The notes under the pieces were generated by a model. That model was not told the origin of the DNA. It worked only from the letters and a program-made list of their open reading frames with translations, and made no database searches. Below are positions 1 through 8,556 of a DNA stretch of 64,000 bases, piece by piece. Source of the DNA: an uncultured Saprospiraceae bacterium (GTDB lineage: Bacteria > Bacteroidota > Bacteroidia > Chitinophagales > Saprospiraceae); contig CALGAW010000060.1 in the NCBI GenBank assembly GCA_937959115.1, positions 1 through 64,000 of the forward strand, written 5' to 3'. Every line of letters begins with the position of its first letter. The stretch's first letter is position 1. Both the position numbers and the translations under genes were made by a program.

Positions 1-149
1 GTTCGGAACTAACGTTCCTCTATTTTTAACGAACTGACACGAATGCTTTCAATGAAAAATAGGCGTGGAGCACTTCTTTAAGACCGAACTGACTCGAATA
101 TTGTATTTTAAACCCAAAAGCTAATTCCCAATGCATAATGAGGGTTTAA

Positions 150-1223
150 TCAACCTCTCTGTTTTGCAAGATTTTGTGCTTCTTTTCGATTGGAAACACC
201 AAGCTTTGAGTACAGTTTATTGATGTGCGTTTTTATGGTGCTTAGTTCAACAAACAAACTACTAGCAATTTCTTTATTGGATTTTCCTTCAGCTATTAAA
301 TTGAAGATCTCTAATTCTTTCTGTGTTAGTGATTCGAAAACTGATGTTTCGATTTCTGGGATCTTTTTCAATTTGTGAATCTCCTTTTCTAGTCCATTAA
401 TCTTAAAGCTGTCTAAGCTGATTTTTCCGATTGCTGCGAGCAAACCAAGTCCGAGTAGACCTAGTAACCAATAGAGCCATGGGGAGGTGCTGTTATCTTC
501 ATTCGCATAATACTTCATCTTTAATAAATAATTTTTGGTGTAGATCGAATTTGGAAGTTCTTTCTTTAACCGTTCACCAAAAGATTGATAAAGGTCAATG
601 TCTTGGTCGAAATATTCATCAAAGTCTGTATTATTAATTGCGGCAAGAGCGACTAGTGTGTTGCTACAGGTATCTGCAAAACTCTTTAGGTTACTATGTA
701 ATTTGTCTTCTGAGAATTTGAGTTCTGTTGGAAACTTAATCCGGTAGAAGTAAAAGCTAGGAAACACGATTCTTGCAAGGGTTTGCATGCTACGGTTATC
801 TGGATCGCCCGATATTGTGTACTCACCAAAGGGAGCAATAGACGTGTCACTTGCAGTCACTTGAACGGATTCGCCATTTTTTAAGAGTAAGTGGGCAAAA
901 TTATGATCATCGCCTCCAACATACAAACAGGCATCATAATCCGTATTATGATTCTTCATTAAGTAAATTCGATAAAACTGTTCCTCGCTTGGCAAATTAT
1001 CTCCTTTGATTTCAAAACTACCGTCTGGGGAAATGGCTGCAGTGTTCACAATCATATCCGGACTAGTTCTGTAGTAATCACTTAACTTGTTGACCGAAGC
1101 CATATAGATTTTTGGCTGCCAATCTGAACCAAGATTCACCTTCCCTTTTATCGTATATTGGGCATTCACCTCGATGAAAAATGCAAACTGTAGTAGTATT
1201 AATATTTTAATTAAATGATTCAC
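150..1223 (-). CDS. Membrane-spanning LuxR-type transcriptional regulator
   Basis: 357 residues. An N-terminal hydrophobic signal ends in VNAQ, so the following ~220 residues should be outside the inner membrane; they begin with a beta-rich stretch (YTIKGKV...GSFEIKG) resembling the DUF4369/carboxypeptidase-like domains of Bacteroidota envelope proteins. A strongly hydrophobic segment (WLYWLLGLLGLGLLAAIG, about 250-268) is followed by a short charged helix and a C-terminal LuxR/FixJ helix-turn-helix (LTQKELEIFNLIAEGKSNKEIA, then STIKTHINKLYSKLGV). The sequence therefore shows an extracytoplasmic sensor, a membrane anchor and a DNA-binding domain in one chain, with no receiver or kinase. The ligand and target genes are unknown. 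It is transcribed in the same direction as the large secreted protein upstream of it, 151 bp away, which makes that gene a possible but unproven target. Confidence 0.88.
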   Translation of the reverse strand: MNHLIKILILLQFAFFIEVNAQYTIKGKVNLGSDWQPKIYMASVNKLSDYYRTSPDMIVNTAAISPDGSFEIKGDNLPSEEQFYRIYLMKNHNTDYDACLYVGGDDHNFAHLLLKNGESVQVTASDTSIAPFGEYTISGDPDNRSMQTLARIVFPSFYFYRIKFPTELKFSEDKLHSNLKSFADTCSNTLVALAAINNTDFDEYFDQDIDLYQSFGERLKKELPNSIYTKNYLLKMKYYANEDNSTSPWLYWLLGLLGLGLLAAIGKISLDSFKINGLEKEIHKLKKIPEIETSVFESLTQKELEIFNLIAEGKSNKEIASSLFVELSTIKTHINKLYSKLGVSNRKEAQNLAKQRG

Positions 1224-1374
1224 TGACTCAAAAGTCGAATTTTTTCTTGAATTATTTATAGTAATACCAATTTGTTTGAAAATTTATAGCATCACTATAG
1301 GAATTAACAACGTAAAAACTTGTGATGGATGAAACAGGTCAGCTTGGGATATTCCTGAAGAAAAATGTCTCGTA

Positions 1375-4300
1375 TTAATCAAAATATATCAGTATCTCTG
1401 AATCTGAATTGTTCGTTAGTCGACATTCCCCACCACTATTTGGTACCACTGTACTTGTTATCGTTGTTTGTCCGTATGTTCCTTGTGGATCATATGTCGC
1501 CTCAAAACCAAACCAAAGGGAATTACCTCCAGAGATGACACCATTGTAAGTGAATTCATGAAAAATATAGGAGGTGGTGTACGTCCACTGATTGTTCTGT
1601 ACGCTGTTAAAGGCAACAGCTAACAAGGTTGGGTCCCAAGCAAAAACCAAGCGTGGATCCTTTGGAATTCGAACAGTAATTGGTGATCCATCCGTATCAA
1701 ATCCTCCGAGCTCACTGACTTGAATGGCAACTCCAATTGCGGAGATACCAGCGATATTACCAGGAACCATGGTAGTCGTACAAGACAAATCAGAACCTCG
1801 GGCTCTTACAAAATTCTGATGCACGGTTGACGTATTACCACAAATATCCGATACCGCATACGTCCGAGTTATGTTTTCTGGAATTTGATGGTCAGACACA
1901 TCGCCCAAGTAATAAATGGTTGGAGGAACAAAAGGATTGTTGTCTACTAGGTAGGGATCCCCAAGACAAACCCGATTTAAACGAATATGCTTCAAGCTAC
2001 TTGTAAAAACACCAGAGCCATTCGTAGAAAAGTTGCTTGATTTTGCCCCAGCCACATTTTCTACTAATACGATATAACGGAAGCCCCCGATTCGTGTTAA
2101 TGGATGCACATTCATATCTGCAAAAGCATTTAGCTGTGGGGCATCTGTGTTGGGATTGGGCTGACCTTGAACTGGATTGCACAGATCCGTGTTTGAGTCA
2201 ATCACATTGTTATCCTGAAATGCCATTACGCCAGGCCCTGCAATCTTCCACGGATTCGCATCAATAAAACCTCCACTGGGAGCAGTCCCCGCAGAACAGT
2301 CAATTCCGTAAGGTAGGTTTGGTTTTCCATGATAATAACCACTATAATTATTCGCATCAATCAGTTTGCCATTGAAAGGATTCCATTGGAAATCTAACAA
2401 TTGAAGCGCACTAGATTCAAAGAAACTACCAGGCGTATTCATGCCAGTGAATTCTAGATTGAAGTAGTCGGAGTAGAGTTGTAAATGTTGTGCAAATTTA
2501 ACCGTTACCATGTAACCTTTTACATCTCCGGAAGACATGGTACTGCTAGAATCTGTATTGACTGGTATTTCTCCAGTTAATCCTTCAACCGTTTGCTCAA
2601 CCCTAAAATTAGGATCGGGTAAGCTCATCATCGGATCTCCGCCATAAACATCTAGTATGCTGATTAATTCAACATCAAAAGAAACATCTAGACTTCCATC
2701 TACATCGGGATCCACAACCCCGTTTGCATTAAAGATATCTGAAAGCACAGCTTTTGTAGTATTCCCAGATGTATTAGAACAGATGGGGTTGGTAAAGTCA
2801 TTGAAAACATTAGCATTGGCTAAACTAAGCAATGTGTTCTTCCTACAGTTCGCGTTTTGAATAAGATAGTCACTCGCATCCGCAACTGGGAAAGGCAAGG
2901 GCTCACCACAATTTAAAGAACTATCTGGAAGAGAGGTAGCAATTGGTGCAATGTTATCTACAAAAATAGTGATCGGGACATAATCAGTGCAATGGATTTC
3001 CTCCGTATCAAGAATGTAGTAAGTCGTGGTCACGAGTGGTTGCACAACAGGATTAATCAAAAGATTACTTGTATCAGGAGGAAAAGCATTGTGAAAGCTT
3101 ATGTTCAAGGAGTTATTAGATTCAGGGTTGAGATCAATTATTGAAATACCGGATAAATCAAATGAATCCTTGCCTACTACGGATGGACAAATGAAAAAAG
3201 CGGAGGGACCAACTACGGTCAAATCTGGTAAGTCACACCGTACACAGGCTAATTGATAAGAGGTGTCTAGCCAATTGTAATTTGGAACTGGCAAGCAAAA
3301 TGCTACTGAGTCATCCTGAACTTGCCCTTGCGTGCCAACAGACCCTGGAAACAAAGGATGAATAACCGTATCAAGATTCACTGGGACGAGATAATGAAAT
3401 TCCACCTCAATTGCATCCGCACATCTATCATTATCACTATCCAAATCAAGGAAGTTTGGAGCTCCGTCATGGTCAAAGTCATTAGGCGCAGTGCTACAAG
3501 CAAGCAGGTGAATGCCATCAGCACAGCCATCCTGATTGTAATCTGGGTAAATCGGTTGATTCGAAATCGCACAATCTATTGTCAAACCAGCGTTGGGACA
3601 TTGCGCTTCAATTGCATCAATCAACCCGTCCTGATCCGCATCAAGATCGCGGTGGTTGGGATATCCATCTTTGTCAAAATCACAGCCTAGCAATAGAGCG
3701 ATCCCAAAACCTCTAGCAAAACCATTGGCATTGGATAGGGAAAGTTGAAAAGAATGACTGTCAGAGTAGCGCGTCTTAAAAATGGTAGTTCCTTCATTGC
3801 CTGAAGCATTGATTCGTAAGGTGTATGGAGGATTTGTACCTGTGGGAATATTATAATTGCCTCCACCATCAATGATTTCAACTGGAAACAGCCAAGGACT
3901 AGAAAACACAAGAGATTCTTGCAGATTGCCGCTTAAGGTTGTTGGAAGGACAAGAAATTCTGCTGGATAAGGACTACCGTCTAGTGTAACCGTTACCTGA
4001 ATGTGGAGTACGGAAGTTCCTGAGTGATTAGTCGTAATAGCATCTTTAGAGGAATTTGTATTGTAATAAAAACCCATGAAGGGGTTTGCCCCTAGATCCG
4101 TCACTTGCCAGTTATTGGTTCCTTGGTAGTTAAATATTAGGTGAGCTTCTAGGCCATTAGATAGTTTAAACGTTGTAGATTCTCCATCCTGAATTCCATT
4201 GTTGAAAATGGGGTCATCCCAAGTAAGCAAAAAAGTAAAATCTCTGAAACTGCCTTTTCCCGTAGTGTTTCTGCTAGATTTTAAGAAGGGACAATTCGTC

Positions 4301-5529
4301 TCATATTGATTGAGAATGCCATCGTTGTCTTGGTCTAGATCACTGAAGTCGGCGATGTGATCCCCATCAAAATCTTTTTCGGGTCCAAAGCAAACGCCGG
4401 TGCAGTTTTTTTGCCACGCATTACTAGTAGGAGATAAGCAAAAACCGGTGCCATTATGCAGGATTCTTCCTCGGTCGTCTACAGTATTTGGGTCATTCCA
4501 AGTATTTACGGTTGATGGCAACCAGCTGTTGAGCTCTTCGCTGTCTAGGCAATTATCGGCATCAGCATCAGGTTCTCTGTAATCTGGGATACCGTCACGG
4601 TCACTGTCTATAGGGGCTTGAATGAAGTTACCGTTGACTAAACCGTCGGGGCAGTTGTCGTTATTGTTGTCTGGATAGTAGGCATTTCCATCATCGTCAA
4701 GGCTACATTGTTCTAAGAGTAGGGTGTTGTTACCGCTTGCTTCAACGGCATCTGGTATCCCATCATTATCAGAGTCGAGGTCGAGTAAGTCGGGAACTTG
4801 ATCGCCATCTGTATCAAGGAGATAAGAAAAGCCAATAGACGCTTCATTGATTGCTTGAGATGTGTTCGACTTAGAGTGGATGTGGTAGATGTCAACGCCA
4901 ATAATTTCTTCCGTTCCAACTATTAGAAACTCAGATTTATGAAACGGGTGGATTCCAGCGATCTTTATACTGTTCCCTACTGCACTGAAGGTGGCATTTG
5001 TGCTGCTCCAAACGACCCATCTAAAGTCAGGAGAAGCACCAATCGCTGTAAACACAATGGTGTCTTCTGTCGTAATGTTAGAAGAGGACGGTGAGGCATT
5101 GATCTTAATTAGGCTGAAGTCATCGAACGTAACGGACGCTCGCAATCCTCCTCCCCGTTGATAGTTTGACTGTTTAAAGTTGAGTTCGCGACCATTTTTC
5201 TGTTCAACAGTACCGCTGGTTGTAGGGAAGGTCGGAGGAGTTAGCGCAACATTGCCGATTGTACAACTGTATGGTAGGAGATCGCCATTAATATCACTGT
5301 ATACCGTTTGGGGCTGAGCACCAGGTGATAAGACTGGGATAGAAAACCAGTCTACATTAGTAAACAAGCATTCAGTCTGATTTAACAAACCATCATTGTC
5401 ATTATCAAGATCAAAAAAATCGTAAATACCGTCATGATCAGAATCGTATGCTCCAGATAAGCATTGACTTTTCCCAGTGATGCAAAAGGTCAATAACAAA
5501 GTTGAAATGGCGAAAATAAGGTTTCTCAT
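1375..5529 (-). CDS. Giant secreted protein with calcium-type acidic repeats
   Basis: 1384 residues, with a clear signal peptide (MRNLIFAISTLLLTFC...). Several thrombospondin type 3-like acidic motifs (for example DSDHDGIYDFFDLDNDNDG at about 29, and further blocks near 240-330, 385-410 and 660-740) suggest calcium-stabilised stalk segments. Between them lie beta-sandwich-like regions without a recognised family, and one region opens with a HYR-like CGEPLPFPVADASD stretch near 870-885. The last ~140 residues (from about 1245) align with the end of the unrelated giant protein at 19584-24551, sharing patterns such as YDPQ.T.GQTTIT.T.VP.SGGE and NN.DSE.L.YF. No canonical T9SS type A or B domain is present. 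A surface or extracellular role is inferred from the architecture; no enzymatic motif is visible. Confidence 0.9.
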   Translation of the reverse strand: MRNLIFAISTLLLTFCITGKSQCLSGAYDSDHDGIYDFFDLDNDNDGLLNQTECLFTNVDWFSIPVLSPGAQPQTVYSDINGDLLPYSCTIGNVALTPPTFPTTSGTVEQKNGRELNFKQSNYQRGGGLRASVTFDDFSLIKINASPSSSNITTEDTIVFTAIGASPDFRWVVWSSTNATFSAVGNSIKIAGIHPFHKSEFLIVGTEEIIGVDIYHIHSKSNTSQAINEASIGFSYLLDTDGDQVPDLLDLDSDNDGIPDAVEASGNNTLLLEQCSLDDDGNAYYPDNNNDNCPDGLVNGNFIQAPIDSDRDGIPDYREPDADADNCLDSEELNSWLPSTVNTWNDPNTVDDRGRILHNGTGFCLSPTSNAWQKNCTGVCFGPEKDFDGDHIADFSDLDQDNDGILNQYETNCPFLKSSRNTTGKGSFRDFTFLLTWDDPIFNNGIQDGESTTFKLSNGLEAHLIFNYQGTNNWQVTDLGANPFMGFYYNTNSSKDAITTNHSGTSVLHIQVTVTLDGSPYPAEFLVLPTTLSGNLQESLVFSSPWLFPVEIIDGGGNYNIPTGTNPPYTLRINASGNEGTTIFKTRYSDSHSFQLSLSNANGFARGFGIALLLGCDFDKDGYPNHRDLDADQDGLIDAIEAQCPNAGLTIDCAISNQPIYPDYNQDGCADGIHLLACSTAPNDFDHDGAPNFLDLDSDNDRCADAIEVEFHYLVPVNLDTVIHPLFPGSVGTQGQVQDDSVAFCLPVPNYNWLDTSYQLACVRCDLPDLTVVGPSAFFICPSVVGKDSFDLSGISIIDLNPESNNSLNISFHNAFPPDTSNLLINPVVQPLVTTTYYILDTEEIHCTDYVPITIFVDNIAPIATSLPDSSLNCGEPLPFPVADASDYLIQNANCRKNTLLSLANANVFNDFTNPICSNTSGNTTKAVLSDIFNANGVVDPDVDGSLDVSFDVELISILDVYGGDPMMSLPDPNFRVEQTVEGLTGEIPVNTDSSSTMSSGDVKGYMVTVKFAQHLQLYSDYFNLEFTGMNTPGSFFESSALQLLDFQWNPFNGKLIDANNYSGYYHGKPNLPYGIDCSAGTAPSGGFIDANPWKIAGPGVMAFQDNNVIDSNTDLCNPVQGQPNPNTDAPQLNAFADMNVHPLTRIGGFRYIVLVENVAGAKSSNFSTNGSGVFTSSLKHIRLNRVCLGDPYLVDNNPFVPPTIYYLGDVSDHQIPENITRTYAVSDICGNTSTVHQNFVRARGSDLSCTTTMVPGNIAGISAIGVAIQVSELGGFDTDGSPITVRIPKDPRLVFAWDPTLLAVAFNSVQNNQWTYTTSYIFHEFTYNGVISGGNSLWFGFEATYDPQGTYGQTTITSTVVPNSGGECRLTNNSDSEILIYFD

Positions 5530-5784
5530 GGTTGGTTATAAGTGTGGTAGCGCAAAGTCTAGCTAAGTCTTTTCATCTTTGAGCGTTGGAGCAAGATTCA
5601 TCAATTTGGATTTTAGAAACTAAAACAAAAAAGTATGTTGTAATGATTCAACTTAAATATAGAAATATATTTAATGATATCGAATTTGTAGGAAACCTTT
5701 ATTTAGATCAAGGTTAATTGGTTACGTTATACTAATAAAACCAATCTATTCAACATAAGGGTAAATTCAATCGTTCGGAACCAA

Positions 5785-6564
5785 TTAGAATTTCATTAAT
5801 TCTGATACTTCAAAAACATCCTTAAATCCTAGATTTCGATACAAATGATAGGCATGATAATTTTTATCTGCTTGAATAACGACTTCCTTGGTCTTAAAGA
5901 CTTCATGTGCATGATTTATCCCATGGTTTAACAGTATAGTAGCATATCCATTCCGATAAAAATCAGGGTGTGTAACGACCTCTTGAAATCGAGCTAGTGT
6001 TCCATATTGAAACAACCCAAGACTCGAACGAATCTGAGAAGAACCTTTTTCGCGAAGTCCAAAGTACTTAATGTCCATGGTTTTGATAAGCGTCTGCTTT
6101 TTCTTAAACCCTTCTTTCCAAAACCATTCAAGATCGTATTCAGCCTTCATTAATTCAAGATAATCTGAAATGTCTTTATCATTATTGATCAAATCAAGCG
6201 CATCTATTGACAAGGAATCAGCCAGTGGAAATGAACAGCGTCTAGTAGGCATTGCCAAGTAATTGCAATGCGTAATTTCGTATTCTTTTTCGGTGGCTTT
6301 TTTTATCAGTTGATCAAAATTAGGACCTCCTGGTGTTAATAAAAACGTTTTATGTTTCGTTTTTGGTGCGGTAAAATATTTGATGAATAATTTTTCAAAA
6401 TGTTCTAAATCAGGAGATTCTTTTTTATCGACGAAGATTAGATTACCTCCATAAAACGTTGGAAAGAGCTTACTCTCAATAATCAAATTCCCCTTGTACT
6501 TCAAAGGGATTCCAATTGATTTTAATAAAGCAATTTCAGTTGATAAATATTGATTATCCCACAT
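5785..6564 (-). CDS. GNAT-type N-acetyltransferase
   Basis: 259 residues. The C-terminal third has the GNAT pattern: a strand with LARFQEVVTHPDFYRNGYATILLNHGI, where RNGYA is the degenerate acetyl-CoA pyrophosphate-binding turn (R/Q-x-x-G-x-G/A), followed by VVIQADKNYHAYHLYRNLGFK, the usual last motif in which an aromatic/asparagine pair precedes the terminal strand. The N-terminal half is less typical and may be a divergent second GNAT-like fold. The substrate cannot be deduced. The gene is divergent from truC (56 bp between starts), so the two probably share a promoter region. Confidence 0.75.
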   Translation of the reverse strand: MWDNQYLSTEIALLKSIGIPLKYKGNLIIESKLFPTFYGGNLIFVDKKESPDLEHFEKLFIKYFTAPKTKHKTFLLTPGGPNFDQLIKKATEKEYEITHCNYLAMPTRRCSFPLADSLSIDALDLINNDKDISDYLELMKAEYDLEWFWKEGFKKKQTLIKTMDIKYFGLREKGSSQIRSSLGLFQYGTLARFQEVVTHPDFYRNGYATILLNHGINHAHEVFKTKEVVIQADKNYHAYHLYRNLGFKDVFEVSELMKF

Positions 6565-6620
6565 GTTGAAAATTGATTAAATTGTGCTTTTAAACCTGTA
6601 TGCTCAAATTACACATTTAA

Positions 6621-7334
6621 TTGAATAAGGTGCTAAAAATTCTTTTTGAAGACGAATATTACATAGCGATCCATAAACCAAACGGTTTGTTGGTGCACCG
6701 CACTTCCATTGCTGAAGAGCGAACAGAATTCGCCCTACAGCTACTCCGCAACCAAATCAATAAAAGAGTTTACCCTGTCCACCGATTAGATCGACCGACT
6801 TCAGGTATTTTACTCTTCACTACCCAGAAAACCGTCCTTCAGGAAACCATGCAGTTGTTTCAACAAAAAGAAGTTCAAAAAGAATACCTTGCAGTAGTTA
6901 GAGGATATACACCTGATCAGCAAACGATCGATCATCCAATCAAAAAAGACATCACCAAGCTGAACGCAGAACCCAAACCAGCCATAACAGATTACTCTAG
7001 ACTTGCTCAGATCGAACTACCCATCCCAGTTGGGAGATATCAGACCGCTCGATACTCTTTGGTAAAAGTAAAACCAGAAACTGGGCGCATGCACCAAATC
7101 AGACGCCACTTCAAGCACATTAGCCATCACATCCTTGCAGACAAGACATATGGAGATTGGCGACACAACAAAATGGTACTTGAAGAATACGGCTGGAAGT
7201 CAATGTTCCTTCATGCCTCAAAGCTGCAATTTGAGCATCCGCATACTGGAAAACAGCTTGTCATCGAAGCGCCTATAACGGAAGAGTGGCAAGCGATGCT
7301 GGATACGTTCAACTGGAATGCAGCATTAGGATGA
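6621..7334 (+). CDS. truC: tRNA pseudouridine(65) synthase TruC
   Basis: 237 residues; RluA-family pseudouridine synthase. The catalytic motif HRLDRPTSGIL has its aspartate at about residue 57, preceded by the KPNGLLVHR strand. Compared with other RluA paralogues it has the TruC-specific traits I recall from the E. coli enzyme: no S4 domain, the PVGRYQTARYSLV segment, TGRMHQIRRHFKHI, and an early GLLVHR. TruC isomerises U65 of certain tRNAs in the cytoplasm. The start is TTG at 6621; the only nearby alternative in frame is GTG at 6630, and no ATG fits the conserved N terminus. The 3' end converges on the glycosyltransferase. Confidence 0.92.
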   Translation: MNKVLKILFEDEYYIAIHKPNGLLVHRTSIAEERTEFALQLLRNQINKRVYPVHRLDRPTSGILLFTTQKTVLQETMQLFQQKEVQKEYLAVVRGYTPDQQTIDHPIKKDITKLNAEPKPAITDYSRLAQIELPIPVGRYQTARYSLVKVKPETGRMHQIRRHFKHISHHILADKTYGDWRHNKMVLEEYGWKSMFLHASKLQFEHPHTGKQLVIEAPITEEWQAMLDTFNWNAALG

Positions 7335-7417
7335 CAGGATTTCAAACTATTTTTTAATAAATCAATGGTAAAATCCTATAAATCAAGGTAATTCTAAAAA
7401 ATCCTTATGCTTTTCCC

Positions 7418-8422
7418 TTACCCTAGCCACCAATAATGCAACCCTTTGATAAATCCCATTGCCGTTAATTCCCCCTGCAATTCCTCTTTGTCAGACGGAC
7501 CTGTCACGGCAACTAATACCTTCAACCGCTTCTTTAGGAGCACCGACTCGAGCGTTTCTATTCGAACACCGTAAATATCCTTGCCTATTTTGTTGATATT
7601 ATTACTAACCCAGCAAAATGCAACACCCGCTTCTAAAAACTTGCGGGCAATCTGTTTTCCCTTTTTGCCAGCGCCGATCAGCACAATCGTATCGCCTTCC
7701 GTGTATTCTAGTTTTAGGAAATAGTGCACCTTCAAGTCCATAAACCGATTGTCAGCATAATGGGCATCCGTTCTAGAAGCACGCACTGAGTGATCTCGCC
7801 AGTGATGAAGCTCTTGGCTAACACCAATCACCTTTAGACCCGCTTCGTAAAATCGAAAACAGAGATCATAGTCTTCTGGATATCGGTCAGGTAGAAAACC
7901 ACCACAATGATCTAGATCTGTGCGGTATACCATCCAGCAGGGAGACGGGATCACACATTCTTGGTAGATGTCTTCATAGTTTTTACTGGAAGTTGTAAGC
8001 GTATTCAACCAATTCGCGTAGCGCTGATAGCCATTCCCTAGTTCAGTTTCAGAGAAGTAATGCACTAGGCCAGTTGCTAGATGTCCTTCTCCTGCTTGTT
8101 TTAAGGCGGTTGACAGCTCTTTTAGCTTGTCTGCGGGCATTGTGTCATCAGCATCCATTCTTGTTATGAGGCGGCCTGCTGAGTGCTTGTATGCTGTTCT
8201 CAAGGCTTCAATTATTCCTGATCCAGTATTGGTAAATACGTTGATTCGGTTGTCGTGGCTGGCAAACTGATTTAGGATAGATAAACTGTTGTCTGTAGAG
8301 TGGTCATTGATTGCAAGCAACTCCCAATTGGTATAGGACTGGTCAAGGATAGAGGTAAAGCATTCTTCTAGGAATGGCCCTGCATTTTTTACAGGCATCA
8401 ATATACTTATCAAATCACTCAC
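7418..8422 (-). CDS. Family 2 glycosyltransferase fused to a Rossmann-like domain
   Basis: About 334 residues. The N terminus has the GT-A signature of family 2 (LISILMPVKNAGPFLEECFTS..., NDHSTDNS, and RMDADD as the DxD metal/nucleotide-sugar motif near residues 95-100). After about 230 residues the chain changes to a second domain opening with VLIGAGKKGKQIARKF, a glycine-rich Rossmann turn, which may bind a nucleotide or act as an oxidoreductase-like module. I chose GTG at 8422 rather than the ATG at 8467 because the latter lies inside the hairpin terminator of the upstream gene, and because family 2 enzymes normally begin just before the ISILMP strand. The likely role is sugar transfer to a surface glycan or glycolipid; donor and acceptor are unknown. 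Confidence 0.88.
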   Translation of the reverse strand: MSDLISILMPVKNAGPFLEECFTSILDQSYTNWELLAINDHSTDNSLSILNQFASHDNRINVFTNTGSGIIEALRTAYKHSAGRLITRMDADDTMPADKLKELSTALKQAGEGHLATGLVHYFSETELGNGYQRYANWLNTLTTSSKNYEDIYQECVIPSPCWMVYRTDLDHCGGFLPDRYPEDYDLCFRFYEAGLKVIGVSQELHHWRDHSVRASRTDAHYADNRFMDLKVHYFLKLEYTEGDTIVLIGAGKKGKQIARKFLEAGVAFCWVSNNINKIGKDIYGVRIETLESVLLKKRLKVLVAVTGPSDKEELQGELTAMGFIKGLHYWWLG

Positions 8423-8433
8423 AAGACGAAGAT

Positions 8434-8462
8434 AAAAAAAGCTGGCAAACTCAATTGCCAGC
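8434..8462 (-). terminator. Rho-independent terminator after the 1913-residue T9SS protein
   Basis: Perfect 8-bp stem GCTGGCAA / TTGCCAGC with a 6-nt loop (8441-8462), followed in minus-strand orientation by seven T (8434-8440 are A on the plus strand). It sits 95 bp beyond the stop codon at 8557. It overlaps the long form of the glycosyltransferase frame and so argues for that gene's later start. Confidence 0.8.
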
Positions 8463-8556
8463 TTCAAATTTATATTTTAAGTGTTACGATTATAATGAAC
8501 GTCCTTTTATTAATAATTATTCATTGAGCACACTCATCATTGAGCATTAAAATGCG

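Noticed and set aside
1-149. Imperfect direct repeat CGAACTGACACGAAT / CGAACTGACTCGAAT near positions 31 and 84
   Set aside because: Only about 15 bp, two copies, one mismatch, no adjacent integrase or tRNA; not enough to call an attachment site or iteron.
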